From: Tenrec ecaudatus
Lineage: Eukaryota > Chordata > Mammalia > Afrosoricida > Tenrecidae
Length of the DNA stretch: 64,000 bases
Assembly (NCBI RefSeq): GCF_050624435.1
Contig: NC_134546.1
Coordinates: forward strand, 38,643,501 to 38,707,500
Reading direction: 5' to 3'
The position numbers and the translations under genes were made by a program. Of this stretch, positions 33,143 through 44,437 are shown piece after piece; the first letter of the stretch is position 1; every line of letters begins with the position of its first letter. The notes under the pieces are model-generated. The model had not been told where the DNA came from and did not search any database. It was given only the letters and a program-made list of their open reading frames with translations.

Positions 33143-33834
33143 CCTGCACATGCAAAGAACTACTACTGACAAGAAGGCCAGCCAGAAACAAGCAAGGACA
33201 CCGGTGAGTGTGGTTTGCGTGGGACTGGAGGAAGCCCCAGTGCTGAGAGAGCGCAGGGGAGGGACCCCTCCATGAGCCCTGGTAGCCAGGAGGGTCCACG
33301 GAGGGAGGCAGGGAGGGAGGAAAAGGGAAGGGATGGCTTTCAATCACCCACATTTTGAAACCTTTAAAACAAGTTAAAGACTATTATTATTTCAAGTGAG
33401 AGTAAACCCAGCAAAGGAGACAGAATTTCCACACTTTCTACAAGGACACTTCACTGGCGTGGATGGCATTCTTCAAGTGGCCATGTTGTTCTCTTTCCCC
33501 ACATTCGTCCACCACTGTGAACAGACACTGAGTGACCCCTGAGCGCCTCGTCTGACCTTTCGAGTTGCTGTTGTCAACGTGATCCCTCCCAGGTCCTCCT
33601 TTCAGGGAACACAATGCTCAAAGCAGAGGGACTGTCCGATTTTGTTTTGTGGCGTCCACGTTTTGAAAATCTTTGCTTGCCGTTGAGACTCGTTTTTCAA
33701 AACGTGTGGGCACACACTTGTCCCGAGAGAGGCTGCACTTCAAAAGTGTTGTTTCTAAGCTCTCATCTACTTCCCCACTTCAAAACAACCAGAGTTGGGA
33801 AGATGTAGTGAAAGAGCAAAAACCAAACAAAAAG
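33143..33834. other. Unassigned 0.7 kb
   Basis: No gene or family is recognised. Confidence 0.4.
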
Positions 33835-34250
33835 ATCCAGTGCGCATTGTCCCTGTGTTATTTGTGCCCAAAATCCACCCCCACAACCTAATATCAGGGA
33901 ATATTGGGCAAACCCAAACGGAGGGACATTCTGCACAGTGCCACAGTCAAGAAAGACAAGGAAGAGACCGAGGAAACCACCCTGGTTTGGAGGAGATGAA
34001 ATGCAACGTGGGAGTCTGGATTGCAGCTAGAACAGAAAAAGTACGTGAGCAGACAGACCGATGAAAACCCACGTAAAATCTGTCCACTGGGTATTCCCGG
34101 AAGGCCTTTTGCTCGGTTTGAAACGTGTCCTGCAGTTCTATAAGCTTGTTAACTTTCTGAGAACCTTGGAGAGGGGTCCGTGGGAATGGTATACTTTGCA
34201 ACTTTTCTGTGGGTCTACAATCCCTCTAAAATAAAAGTTCAAAATAGAAA
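33835..34250 (+). mobile_element. Ancient L1 3' UTR
   Basis: GGAGGGACATTCTGCACAG, GAAATGCAACGTGGGAGTCTG, AACAGAAAAAGTACGTGAGC and a terminal TTTTCTGTGGGTCTACAAT with AAAATAAAAG follow the L1M 3' UTR order. Confidence 0.65.
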
Positions 34251-34439
34251 AATAAGGAATAAAAGCTCTATTGCTCTCTGGAAGATTTTACATCTACTGA
34301 CTCTTTTAGCATAGTGGTATAAACATATTCACTTACATGTTAGTAATTATAGATCCATTTGTGATGGTGTGTGCAAGCATGTTTGACCGATGGCACTTCC
34401 TGATTATTAGAAAGATTTGCAGAGCACTAACCTTGAGCA

Positions 34440-34632
34440 TAAGGAGTGCTGGTGGCCCTGTGGTTGGGGGTAGGATTGGGCGTAACGGAAAGGTTGGCGG
34501 TTCAAATCCACCAGTTGCTCCTTGGGAGAAAGATGAGGCTACTGCTCCTGTAAAGATTCACACTTTCAGAAACCCTCAGTGGCGTTACTGTGTGTTGGAA
34601 CTGACCGGACGACAGTGCTTGGGCCTTTCAGC
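34440..34632 (+). mobile_element. AfroSINE
   Basis: AGTGCTGGTGGCCCTGTGG, AAGGTTGGCGGTTCAAATCC, CTTGGGAGAAAGATGAGG, GAACTGACCGGACGACAGTG. Confidence 0.88.
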
Positions 34633-35454
34633 ACAGAAGTGCCTAGTGGTACAAACACACACGCCTTCAAAGACTAGCCCCAAAGTTGGCAGAGTGTATC
34701 CACTTCAGGGCACCTCAGAAGACAGCGTAGTCTCTTGCTTCTGAAAGGTCTTTGAGAACCCTCCGCAGCCCTTTTGATTCTGCACACAGGAGTTCCCCAT
34801 GAGTCCAAATTGCCCCCTGACAACAAGGAACAGCCTTCGGCACAAGGGAAACATACTCCTGAGTTCTGTGCTGTCTTGCTTCTGGGAGTTCCTTGCAGGT
34901 TGGACTTGTCTTCACAACCAGACTATGTGATCTGGGGCCTGAAATAAACTGTGTTCTGGGAAGTCAGAGTCACAGGGCAGGTATAAGCCCTTGCTTAGTA
35001 AACAGATGGGAGCTGGGAGAGGTCAGAGTACAGAAAGGAAAACTATTCATTCAGGGAACTGCAGTTTATCTTCATCTCCCAGAGACAAGACAAGTCTTTT
35101 TCCTGGGTGATTCCTCAGCCTCAAGTCACCTGGGAGATGTAAGCCCACACTCCACCTTCCTTTTTCACCTCTCGGGGTCTCCTGGGGATCCGATGGGATT
35201 TATGCTTATGCACCAAACACCAATAATCTGTCTTGGGCAGGTATTGTGCCCAAATCTCGGAAGTAGACATCAGAGGCTTCTGTGTCACTGGGGCTCTGTG
35301 CCTGCCACCAGTAGAATGCAGACAGTATTGAACAATAACATCAGGATTGCATGCAAGTAAAACCTTGCTCAAAATAATGGAAAAATTATTACGGCAGTAC
35401 GCCGATAGGGGCCTGCTAGAAATTTCATCCAGATTCAAAAAAGGACATGGAAAC
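34633..35454. other. Unassigned 0.8 kb
   Basis: The 155-codon frame at 34893-35360 shows no domain. Confidence 0.4.
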
Positions 35455-35744
35455 CAAGGCTGTCATTGTTGCTGAGAGACATATCCTGGCTGAAAGCAGA
35501 TTATACCAGATAGTTGGGTACCTGCGTTTTTGCCCACGTGAAGGCCATCAACTATGTGGATCATAACAAATGATGGAGAGCATTAAGAGCACACAGGCAG
35601 TCACTGGAGCAGAAGAAGGAGACACTGCCTAGTTTATCATGAGAAGAGGTGTGGGGCCTGGCTGCACCCTTTGACCATAGGTATTCTATGTGCCCGATAA
35701 GCAAATCTAAGAAGCTGGATGGTAGGAAGAAGAGCACAGCATCA
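35455..35744 (+). mobile_element. RTE-type LINE, reverse-transcriptase fragment
   Basis: Forward RTE. ACTATGTGGATCATAACAAA corresponds to the RT FD.VDHNK region. About 100 bp later, GTGGGGCCTGGCTGCACC...TTTGACCATAGGTATTCTATG corresponds to the GVRQGC.LSPYLFN motif, with sequence missing between. It ends just before the YADD region. Confidence 0.75.
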
Positions 35745-35805
35745 GGTAACCAGCGACACGCTCACCACTCACTGAATGAAGCAAGTGTCTTTCACATCTG
35801 GAAAA
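35745..35805 (+). repeat. 61-bp segment repeated at 32847-32907
   Basis: Gapless partner of 32847-32907. It starts exactly at the end of RTE similarity. Confidence 0.8.
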
Positions 35806-36799
35806 CACCCTCCCCAAGGAAAGAACCCTCCCCAGCCCTCCCCACATTTTGAGTATTTTGTCCGCTGCAAGAACCCTTGTTGCCTTGGCCTCCTGGGGGT
35901 GCCGTGCCAGCCCCATGGGGACCCAGTTAAAGTGCAGCCGTCTCTATTACTCCCTTGATCTTGGTTCATTTCTTACCCCATTGGCACACTGCTGGTAGGG
36001 TCTACCCAGGCTCTTTCTGGGAACCTGCCTGTGACCAGCAGCAAACATGGGCTGCCCACAGGATCCGCCGCCTTGTTACTCACGCATGGCCTTCCCAGAA
36101 GCTAATCAGCAGCTACAGATAAGTGATGCCCTGGTCTAGTTTCCCCTCCACTCCTTCCCAGAATCCGTGGCGACAAGCTTGGGAGATTGGAACCGTTGCT
36201 CAGTTACTTGGGTTTTCTATCTTTCTTTGTTTTAAGGGCCCCAGCACAGAGTGAATTTTCTTCTGAAACAGGTAATGCAATCTTTAGGATCGGTCCCTTA
36301 GCAACACAAAGAAAGATGAGGGAGGCTGTAGGGGCTGAGAAACTGCGGTGGGCGGGGGTGGGGGTGGGGGGGGCTATTTGCTGGGATTTAGATGGATTCC
36401 ACCTTATGCTCACTGAATGCATTCTTCACTTTCTATGCACATTCGCCCATGGGCTTAAAATAGCCACTTCCCATTGTGCATTTAAAATATGGAATTGTTT
36501 TCCCCCCACCAAATCTGATTCAGACCTAACTTTCCAGGAGCATTGTTCCCATGTTTCTCAGAGCCTTTCTAGGACCGTAGACAATGTGGAAGTGAAGGGT
36601 CTGGACACAACAATCGGAATCGTTGTGACTCACCCCAAAACGGCTTCCCTTTCCAGATGGGGGATTCCTGGCAGGGAGGAAGCAGCTCCATTCCCTTGTT
36701 CAATAAATAATTGTTTTGCCGAGTGGCTCCTAAGTGCTGAGCCCTCTGTGAAGAACTGCAGGAGGTACAAGGAAAGATTTAGTACGTGTTACCTCTCTG
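35806..36799. other. Unassigned ~1 kb, with L2-like piece and G-rich tract
   Basis: A four-run G tract lies at 36350-36373. TTCAATAAATAATTG...GTGCTGAGCCCTCTG at 36695-36775 looks like an L2 3' fragment. The 215-codon frame at 36187-36834 crosses both and a SINE head, so it is not a gene. Confidence 0.45.
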
Positions 36800-36950
36800 G
36801 AGGTACCCTGGCTCAGTGCTTGGCTGCTAACTGAGAGATCGGTAGTCTGGTGGTCTGCTCCCTTCCATATGAACCCCTATAAGGCAGTCCTACTCTGACC
36901 TAGGCGGTCACATGAGTCGGAATTGACTTGCTAGGTGTTTACAGTGCAGC
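36800..36950 (+). mobile_element. AfroSINE, diverged
   Basis: GTACCCTGGCTCAGTGC, TTGGCTGCTAACTGAGAGAT, GAGTCGGAATTGACTTGCTAG. Confidence 0.8.
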
Positions 36951-38221
36951 TGCAAAATCATATTTCTTTCCCAGGGCACCCTAACATGGTGTTTACTGTC
37001 CGCAGAGCAGCTGAGGAAATAGACCTAGAGAAGTGGGTCTTTGTGCCTTGATGGCTGCAGTCAGTTCTGATGGGCGCCCACCCTCCTCTGCCCCCAGTAT
37101 CTCTTTCCCGACGTTTCTCCATGGGATAAACTCTCCGTGCATCAAGCCGCCGGGGCCCCACCTGGCTGCCAATAGGCCCAGCCCTTCTCTCCCCTGGGAA
37201 GTCACTCTTGGCAGACACCAGTCTCTCCACCAACCAACCCGTGACCTCTCAGCACCCCACCCTGTGAAAGGTATAGACCATGTCCCCCAGGAGGTAAATC
37301 AATTCGACACGTGGAGTGTCTCTGCTCAGATTTCTCTATTTACTCAAGTTCCTCCTTTGTAATTGCTCAGAATTAATGTCTTGCTACATCAGGGCGGACC
37401 TTCAGTGGCATGTGCTGGGAAGAGTCAGAGCTCGGTGGAGCTGGGTGTAATTGTGTTCTGGGCACAGAAGCCAGCACCTTGGTTGGCATGGGCCTGGTGG
37501 CTGTGGCAGTAGCCCAGAACAATTTGTCTGGGCCTGCAGGAGCTGGTCAGTCACACTGTCAGCAGGTGCAACTGACTGCCGTGACTCAGAAAAGCCGCTA
37601 GAAAATGTTGATCCCCTCCTCGGGGTTCAGGCACGTGCTTCGCCAGAGAGAGCCAATAGGAGCCAAAGGGAGCCAGCACCCAGGCTGGGAGAAGCTCCTC
37701 CCACCAGCTGCCCCAAGTGTCCAGGGCCCTTCTCCAGAACAACTCCAAAAGGACCTCTGACAGCAACCGGGGGTCCCTGGGTGCTGATGTGAGGCAATCA
37801 GGGACTGCGGAAACACTTGGGGAGAAAATCATCTTAGAACGCCAGTGAGAGAATACACCATAAGCAAAAATGCCCCTGCCGCTGATGTTTAGGATTCAAA
37901 GAGTTAGTTCAACTCAGAACATCCCTTGTCTCTGAAAGAGTGTCATGTGAGGTAAACCCCGGTAAAAACAGTTGTCGCAGAGTCGATACCAGCTCACCGA
38001 GACCCGCTGTGTGCCACAGTACAAATGCTGGCTTCTTATTGCAAGTAAATCACCAGGCCTGCTTGTCCACCAGCCTCGGGGTGAGTTTAAGTCGACACGG
38101 ACTTGGTTGGCAGGTGAATACACTCATGATATGCACAGTCTGGACGCCATCATAGAAGCTATTTGACATTTGTGTCCCCCTGCTTTTCCTCTCCCCCAGT
38201 GTTTCCTGATCTCTGCTCATC
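36951..38221. other. Unassigned 1.3 kb
   Basis: No gene or repeat is recognised. Several short frames on both strands overlap one another. Confidence 0.4.
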
Positions 38222-38400
38222 ATGGGTTGGTAACCAGAAGTTCGAACTGACCAGCGGTTCCTGGGGGGAAAGAGGAGGCTTTCTACTGCTGTAAAGCGTT
38301 CCCGGCTCAGCGACCCACCCCCCGGGGACAGTTCTACCTGTTCTATAGGGTCTCTGTGAGTCAGAATCGAGTCGATGGCAGTGACTAGAGTTAGGGGTGT
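38222..38400 (+). mobile_element. AfroSINE, head eroded
   Basis: GGTAACCAGAAGTTCGAACTG, GGGGAAAGAGGAGGCTTTC, then TATAGGGTCTCTGTGAGTC and AGAATCGAGTCGATGGCAGT. Confidence 0.88.
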
Positions 38401-38744
38401 GCAAAGTGAGACTTCTTGCCTTTCTCTTCATTTTCCCAGCACCCAGCCCAGTGCTTGCCTCAAATCGGAGGTCCTGAAAGGGTTGTGGGATTGTACTGAA
38501 TGTGCTGCCCCTGCCCTCCCCCCGAGACTCCCCTGGGCTTCTTCAGTGACTCCCTCCCAACAGGCAGTCACTTTCCCCCAGCCAATTCCTCCCCTAAATC
38601 CCACATCCTGGTCTAAATTTCCTTCCCACTTTGGGGCCTTCAGAGAACACCCCTGGCTGTTCATTCCACCATGGTCTTTCCTCCCGGAGCTGAACTGTGT
38701 CTGCTGAGGTACCATACTGACTCATCTAAGGCCTGATGGTTCAA
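38401..38744. other. Unassigned, possibly L2-like
   Basis: TTCCTTCCCACTTTGGGGCC and CTGGCTGTTCATTCCA are reminiscent of L2 but weak. Confidence 0.3.
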
Positions 38745-38858
38745 GGCCACCCAGAGGCACTGAGGAAAACAGGCCTGGTGCTCTGCTACTGGAATGGGCT
38801 TAGGGTGAGTGAAATCCACTTGCTTGATGGCAACAGGTTTGTTTGGAAGGTTTTTAAA
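38745..38858 (+). mobile_element. AfroSINE fragment, highly diverged
   Basis: TGATGGTTCAAGGCCACCC, then CTTGATGGCAACAGGTTTGT as the tail. Confidence 0.55.
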
Positions 38859-40585
38859 AAATTTTGTTGTTGTTGTGTTGAACCAAAGTGGATACGGTGT
38901 CAGGCTTGAGAGGTGTACAAACAGGGCCCCTTCGGGCCACCCTGACTGCAGAGAGCATGCAGGCTAAGCTGCTCTGGCCAGGTGAGCAGGGAGAGCCTGT
39001 CTCCACGGGGAGGGCTGCCTAAGCTGGGCTTTTGGAAGCCTTGCAGTCTTCCCTGATCTGTGCATCACAAAGGCGGCAATTTTTTTTTGTCTTCCCTTGT
39101 TGATTCCTGTAGCTCAGAACTTGGGTTGGGAAAACATGATGTTCTATATTGATCTCAAGCCCCAACAGGCCTCTCCACCCCATGAGAGGAGGTGTGGACA
39201 AACACAGAAGCATTTTCAAGATGATCTTGTGTTCAAGAGACACCTGGGTGCCCAAGGGTTGGCAGGCCCCATGTCTAGGTCTTTAAACCCGATCCTGGTT
39301 GCTCTCTCCCCCAGGGCCTCCTGACATGTATGGACGCCTGGCTGGGTCCTGGCAGTGTTGAGCTAAACACGGTGCCCAGCCCAGTGTAATTACCCAAGGC
39401 CAACATGAGTCAGCAGGCAACCCAGATTGACAACTGAGCCTCCTGACTCAGGCCCTCCTTCACCATGTCCACAGCCTCCTGAAGGAACTCTCCAGGGTCA
39501 TGATGCTGGATTCTGGGAGCGGCAGGAAGGATGATGACTCGTATTTTAGTCAGACACCATGCCAGCCCCCATGCTGCCTTTTCAGTCAGAGTCCCCATGG
39601 CTTCCAGCTCTCTGCTCTGGCCTGGTTCCTTAGAGGTCAGAAGTGCTGGCCAGAGAAAACATGGGCTATCATTGAATTCTACACCCAAGCCATGAAACGA
39701 GGGAATGTATGCATATGGACAGCCAATGGAGCCTACTCGAAGCAAGTATTTGAAGACTTTTCCATCAGACGAAACTCAGAATGTGTTTATTTCCTGAACC
39801 AACAGTTGGGGGTCCTGCCTTGTCGTTTCCTGAGATGAGTAAAGAGGTGAAAGGAGCACTCACTATGTATGAGTGGATTCCCAAACTTCTAAGCCGGATG
39901 TGGGTCCCAAAGTAAACAACTCTAAAACCAACTCTATAGCCCAGCTGACCAAAAAAAAAAAGTTTTGGGTGATTCTATTGCTCGGTTAAGTTGTCATTGA
40001 CATAGCTAGTGCACTGATCATTCCCCATCATTAGAGAATAGTTCTCTAAGCAAACCTTAACCAACCTTTCTCTGACGTGTCACAGATATGCCAGAACCAC
40101 TCAGAATGTGGAAGTACCCTGGGGAGCCTCATTCCCCTTGGCACATGCTTGTGAAGGGGAGATCGATCGGTGGGAGGCGAAAGGAAACTCCGGTCTCCAG
40201 GGGTGGGGAGGGAGGGATCCAGGTGGATAATGGTCAGCCTGAGTTCGTAGGACCCAGTGAATGGGGGGAGAGAACTTCCTGCCCCCGGAGAAGTTCCCAG
40301 AGAGAATGCAGGTGCCTCAGTCAGGATGGTCACCATACTGATGTCATCCCAGGAGGGTTAGCTCCTGGTAAGGAAAGAAGCAGGAGGAAGAGAAAAAGGG
40401 TGAAAAACAGAATAATTTCCCCCCTTTACCTGCTCCCCACAAAAAAGGTGGGGAGCAGAATTCTTTGTTTCTAACTGTGGCTAGATAGGCATCTGCTTGT
40501 TTCCCTAGACAGGGGCTATTTAGGGCTGCGCTGGGTCGTGGGTAGCTGGGCTTCATTATTCCAGGGGTTCATGAGTATCCTCATA
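38859..40585. other. Unassigned 1.7 kb, probably unique DNA
   Basis: This is among the longest stretches without a recognised repeat. A 111-codon minus-strand frame (39410-39745) and a 128-codon plus-strand frame (40088-40474) have no motif. A perfect hairpin lies at 40430-40458. Confidence 0.4.
40430..40458. repeat. Perfect 11-bp inverted repeat
   Basis: The arms CTGCTCCCCAC (40430-40440) and GTGGGGAGCAG (40448-40458) are separated by a 7-nt A-rich loop. Confidence 0.95.
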
Positions 40586-40665
40586 TGAGGGGGCTTGAAA
40601 AGTCTGTGAGAAACTTGTTTAGTTTTGAAGTTCTATTTTTCTATGAACTTTCTGAAGCCTCCTGG
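40586..40665. mobile_element. Palindromic mariner-like MITE
   Basis: The left end GAGGGGGCTTGAAAAGTCTG pairs with the complement of the right end (CAGGAGGCTTCAGAAAGTTC). TA lies at each edge. It is related to 59439-59510 and 61894-61975. Confidence 0.7.
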
Positions 40666-41329
40666 TATACTTGCCTCCCGGCTGCAACTCATGTAGAGAT
40701 TGCAGGAATATAGTCCTGAGGGTGGGGTGGGGGGGCGGGAGTGGCCCGATTTCTTAATGTTTTTGGTGGAAACAATGGAGGTGACTCTGAGGCGGAAAAG
40801 GGGAGCAGGAAGCTAAAGCGAGAGGCCCGCTTCTTTTCTTGTGTGGGAAGAGAAGGCTGCTCTCCGTGGGAGACTTGAACGACTCTCAGAAAGGGCCTGT
40901 GTCTCTCGCCCCCATCCCAACCGTGCTCCCGACCCCCTACCCCTCGGCCCTTCAGACTCTCAGGGTGCCCGCCTCCCTTCTTGCGGGACAGCCTCACAGA
41001 GCCTGGAATTAAGGACAGTCACTCGTTCTGCAGACATCCAATTAAATGCATCTCCACCATCTTCTTCCTATCTTTTTATTTTAAACCGTAAGATCTAAGT
41101 TTACATAACCATAAGTTTACAGAAAAGTGGACGCTACGTGCACCCACAATTTCATCATCTAGCATGGAAGTTGTTTACGTTTCACAAATATTTTTCCGTA
41201 TTTGCTTCCGGCTATTTTTGTTTGAAAGAACTAAACATTTTGGGTGGGGCTAAGTGTGCCTTAGCCTTCGTGCCAGGGTCGATTCTCCCCTGCTTTTTGA
41301 AAATCATCAGCAGGACTCTGTCGTTTCTT
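40666..41329. other. Unassigned, with an old repeat-like 3' half
   Basis: A G-rich run lies at 40722-40744. 41100-41230 (GTTTACAGAAAAGTGGACGC...) resembles an ancient interspersed repeat. Confidence 0.35.
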
Positions 41330-41770
41330 GAGGTACCTTCCCCGAAACGCCCCCGGGTTAGGGGTCTGAGCCAGGCCCAAGGCACAGCGAAGGGAGGGCC
41401 TGCCCGGCTGGTGCTCTTGCCCTTCTCCCCCACCCAGGAAGGCCAGGCCAGGCGGCTTCCGAGAACACCCCGCCCAAGCTTCCGTGGCCATGCGGCCTTT
41501 CCTGTGAGCCATTGTGCGGGCAGAGAGGACCAGGCGGCCCCGGCATTGTCGCCCAGGCGTTTCCGGGTCGCAGCCTGGCAGGGCGGGTCCTCCAGGAAAC
41601 GCTTTATTCCCCGCGTGGCACGTTCGCCTCCGCCATGCCAAGCGCCCCGCTGGGCGGCCGGGAACCGCTGGGTGCCCGCCCGTGCCTACTGGGCTTGCAG
41701 GGAGACTTCCAAAGGCCCATCCGTGGATTTCTTTCACGCCCCTGAGAATAGTTTGGGAATAACCGCGCTT
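41330..41770. promoter_or_regulatory. CpG island
   Basis: I count about 36 CpG dinucleotides in 440 bp, most of them between 41460 and 41700. The surrounding DNA is CpG-poor. GC boxes (GGGCGG-type) occur at 41580-41588 and near 41656. No TATA box is evident. The 217-codon plus-strand and 173-codon minus-strand frames over this island are what GC-rich DNA gives by chance. It could be a promoter of an unseen transcript or a recent GC-rich insertion. Confidence 0.6.
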
Positions 41771-41996
41771 GGGAGACACCAAGCTCTGTGATGGGCAGGG
41801 GAATTAGGAAGCAAGTTTCTATTCTCTTGCCATCCCGAAGTTCCCGGGAGAGCGGAGGGCACCATTCATGCTGCTGGGACTGCAGTCCGGGGGCATACAC
41901 CTTTAGGAGCCGTCTCCCCACGGAGGGGGCATTACAGCAGGGAGAGGCAGGTGATGGCTGGCAGGCCCTGCCAGAGTATTATCCAGAAAGAAGCCC

Positions 41997-42192
41997 TGGG
42001 GACCCACGGGTTAGGCACTCCACTGCACACTGAAAGGTAGCCAGTTCTAATCCAGCCGCTCCAAGGGCTAAAGATTTGGTGATGTCCTCCTGTGGAGATT
42101 ACAGTCTGCAAGACCCTCTGGGAAGTTCTGCTCCATGGTGTGGAGTCATGAGGGGTCCCAAGGACTTCAGGGCAGCTAACGACTAACACAGT
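41997..42192 (+). mobile_element. AfroSINE
   Basis: CTGGGGACCCACGGGTTAGG, AGCCAGTTCTAATCCAGCCG, TGTGGAGATTACAGTCTGC, ending in a GGGCAGCTAACGACTAAC tail that resembles the RTE terminus. Confidence 0.8.
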
Positions 42193-42234
42193 ATGTAGAT
42201 CACCTCCCTGTGCCCTCACCCCCCACTCCTCTCA

Positions 42235-42418
42235 AGTCCATCCCGACTCATAATGACTATTTAAGACAGACTAAAACTGCCTCTTAGGGTTTCCCAGACG
42301 GTAGTCTTTATAGGAGCAACCAGCCTCGGTTTTCTCCCACACAACTGCCGGTGGGTTTGAACCACCCACCTTTTAGCAGCTCAATGCCTAGACTACTGTG
42401 TCCCCGTGACTCCTTACT
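42235..42418 (-). mobile_element. AfroSINE, inverted relative to the previous one
   Basis: ATCCCGACTCATAATGACTA, AGGGTTTCCCAGACGGTAG, GGTGGGTTTGAACCACCCAC. Confidence 0.82.
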
Positions 42419-42437
42419 GCACATGATATCACGACCC

Positions 42438-42607
42438 AAACCTACTGCCATTGAGTTGCTTCCAACTCACGGTGACCAATAGAGTTTCTGAGGCTGTACA
42501 TCTTGAGGAGAGCAGGCAACCTCGTCTTTTTCTCAAGGAGCAGCGACTGGGTTTGAACCTTAGACCTTTTGGCTCGCGGCCCAAAGCTTACCGTTGAGCA
42601 CCACCGA
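42438..42607 (-). mobile_element. AfroSINE
   Basis: ACTGCCATTGAGTTGCTTCC, TAGAGTTTCTGAGGCTG, GGGTTTGAACCTTAGACC. Confidence 0.85.
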
Positions 42608-43499
42608 TGATAAACGTTACCAAAAGAGTAGGGTAGGAAGGAATAAATGCTCGAGGAGATGGGAGGGTGATGAGAATCACAAAATAGCTATTTGAGACAG
42701 GGGTGTTTCTAGGTGGATGGAACAGAACAGAGAGTGCAAAGTTCTGGGAGGGAGTGAGGCTGCCAGAATACAAAGATGATTTTCTCCTAGATCCACTGGA
42801 CTCACCTGGTCGCCCAGAGCTGTGCTCAGAGGGAAAACTTCTACTGAAGCAGCTGTGTCTATGGGTCAAGGGCCCCCATTACCAGCAGAACAAAAGGCAG
42901 ATGTCATCGGATGCCCGCAGGTGTCTGCATTACCTGGAGTCTGCTCCTCACGCTTCCACCCCCCGCTTCTGGCCCCCCCCCCCCCCAATCTCTGTGAGCT
43001 CAGTATCCAGCACCTGCCTGGCACAAACTTGGCACTCGGTAAAGTTACAGTATTGTCAAGGTTGTGGTGCTTGGCTGCTCTGGTCTCTGAGAAGGCCCTG
43101 AGCCAGGCAGTCCCTGACCTACCCTTGGCCACTTTAACTGACTGTACTCACAGCTGTGAACTCCAGGGCCATGGATTTCCTGTGGGTGAGGAGCTGGCGG
43201 GGAGAAAGGTCCTCATTTTAGCCTCAAAAAATGTTTGACTCGGGGGTATTGTTATCTGAGAGAAGAGGAGAGGCCCCCTTACTCCCCGACTCCCCTCCTG
43301 CCCTGAGTGCCAGGCTGCAACCAGCGGCAAAACTCCTGGAAACCCTGGACCTGGCCTCGGACGTATGCTTCCTCTCCCGCCCCGGAGACTCTTAGGCAGT
43401 GGTGCTCTCTATGCAGAGCCCATAGTACTTAGAAGAGGGTGGAGCAGGATGGCTAGGTGGCCGCCCTCAGCCCCGAAGACATGCTCACTCTTCCTGGAA
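42608..43499. other. Unassigned 0.9 kb
   Basis: A C13 run lies near 42976-42987. No gene is recognised. Confidence 0.4.
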
Positions 43500-43780
43500 A
43501 GTTCCTCACATTCCTCCCAACTCCCTCTGCCACAGCACAGCCCTTGTTTGCAGCCCTGTCGCCTCACCTGGGATGGTGCAGAATGGCTTCTGACTTGCCT
43601 CCTTGTCTCCATCCTTCTGCCTGCGTCCACCTGTCCTGCTAGTGTTAGAGCTGCCTTCAGAAACGCCTCTGCTCGGGGTCGCCCTCTGGGAAAGGTGTGA
43701 GACCTCTCACTGTCCGCAGGACAGAGCCCAGACTCCCAAACCTGGCATTCATTCTGAGGTCTCTGAAAATGCCATCAAAC

Positions 43781-43823
<43 letters not shown>

Positions 43824-44010
43824 TTTGTAATTCCTCCTTCCCACTGCCCTCTCCACTGTTCAGGATCAATTGTCCCAGCTCTGTTCTCAATCTGTCCTGA
43901 AGATCACTGCCACCCCTCTCTGTCTACCTAATCCAATCAAATCCTTCTTCCCAAGAAGTCTCCGAAAGCCCAATCCCAGTCCTCTCTGCGGCCTCTTCAT
44001 TATCTATGCA
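43500..44010. mobile_element. L2-like remnant containing (TG)18
   Basis: CTGACTTGCCTCCTTGTCTC and CAGAGCCCAGACTCCCAAAC resemble L2. A (TG)18 microsatellite lies at 43784-43820. Confidence 0.45.
43784..43820. repeat. (TG)18 microsatellite
   Basis: A perfect TG run. Confidence 0.97.
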
Positions 44011-44022
44011 GGGCCCACCAGG

Positions 44023-44203
44023 GGGCCCTGGTGGTGATGTCAGGTAAGCGCTGGGCAGCTCACCACAAGGAGAGCAATACGAACCCACTAGCCACTCCTT
44101 GGGAGAAAGAGGAGGCTCTTTCCTTCAGTAACGATTTAGAGCTTCGGAAACCCTGTACAGGGTTGATGGGCCTTAGAATTGACTTGAGGCGGTGGGGTTG
44201 GGG
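44023..44203 (+). mobile_element. AfroSINE
   Basis: GGGCCCTGGTGGTGATG, CTCACCACAAGGAGAGCAAT, CTTGGGAGAAAGAGGAGGC. Confidence 0.85.
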
Positions 44204-44229
44204 TGCTACCTCTGAGGGTGTTCATTACT

Positions 44230-44437
44230 TACCAGCTGCCGGCGAGTCCGTTGTGACTCAGGGCACCTATGTGTGCAGAGCAAAATTGCTCCAGTGAGTT
44301 GTCAAAGGGTTGGCCTTTTGGAAGCACATGGAAGGCCTGCTTTCTGTGGTAACTCTGGGTGAGATTGAGCCGCCAGACCTTGGGCTAGTAAGGAAACACT
44401 TAAACATGTGTATCACCCAGGGACTCCTTGTCCTGCT
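44230..44437 (-). mobile_element. AfroSINE-related repeat, inverted partner
   Basis: CGAGTCCGTTGTGACTCAGG, AGCAAAATTGCTCCAGTG, then CACCCAGGGACTCC as the head complement. The interior differs from the main subfamily. Confidence 0.65.

Noticed and set aside
36187..36834. 215-codon frame beginning with a hydrophobic stretch that resembles a signal peptide
   Set aside because: It runs through a G-quadruplex-like tract, an L2-like fragment and into the head of an AfroSINE, so it cannot be one conserved exon.
41138..41791. 217-codon plus-strand frame and overlapping 173-codon minus-strand frame
   Set aside because: Both strands are open over the same CpG-rich DNA, which is expected when stop codons are rare. 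There is no domain, signal peptide or splice structure.
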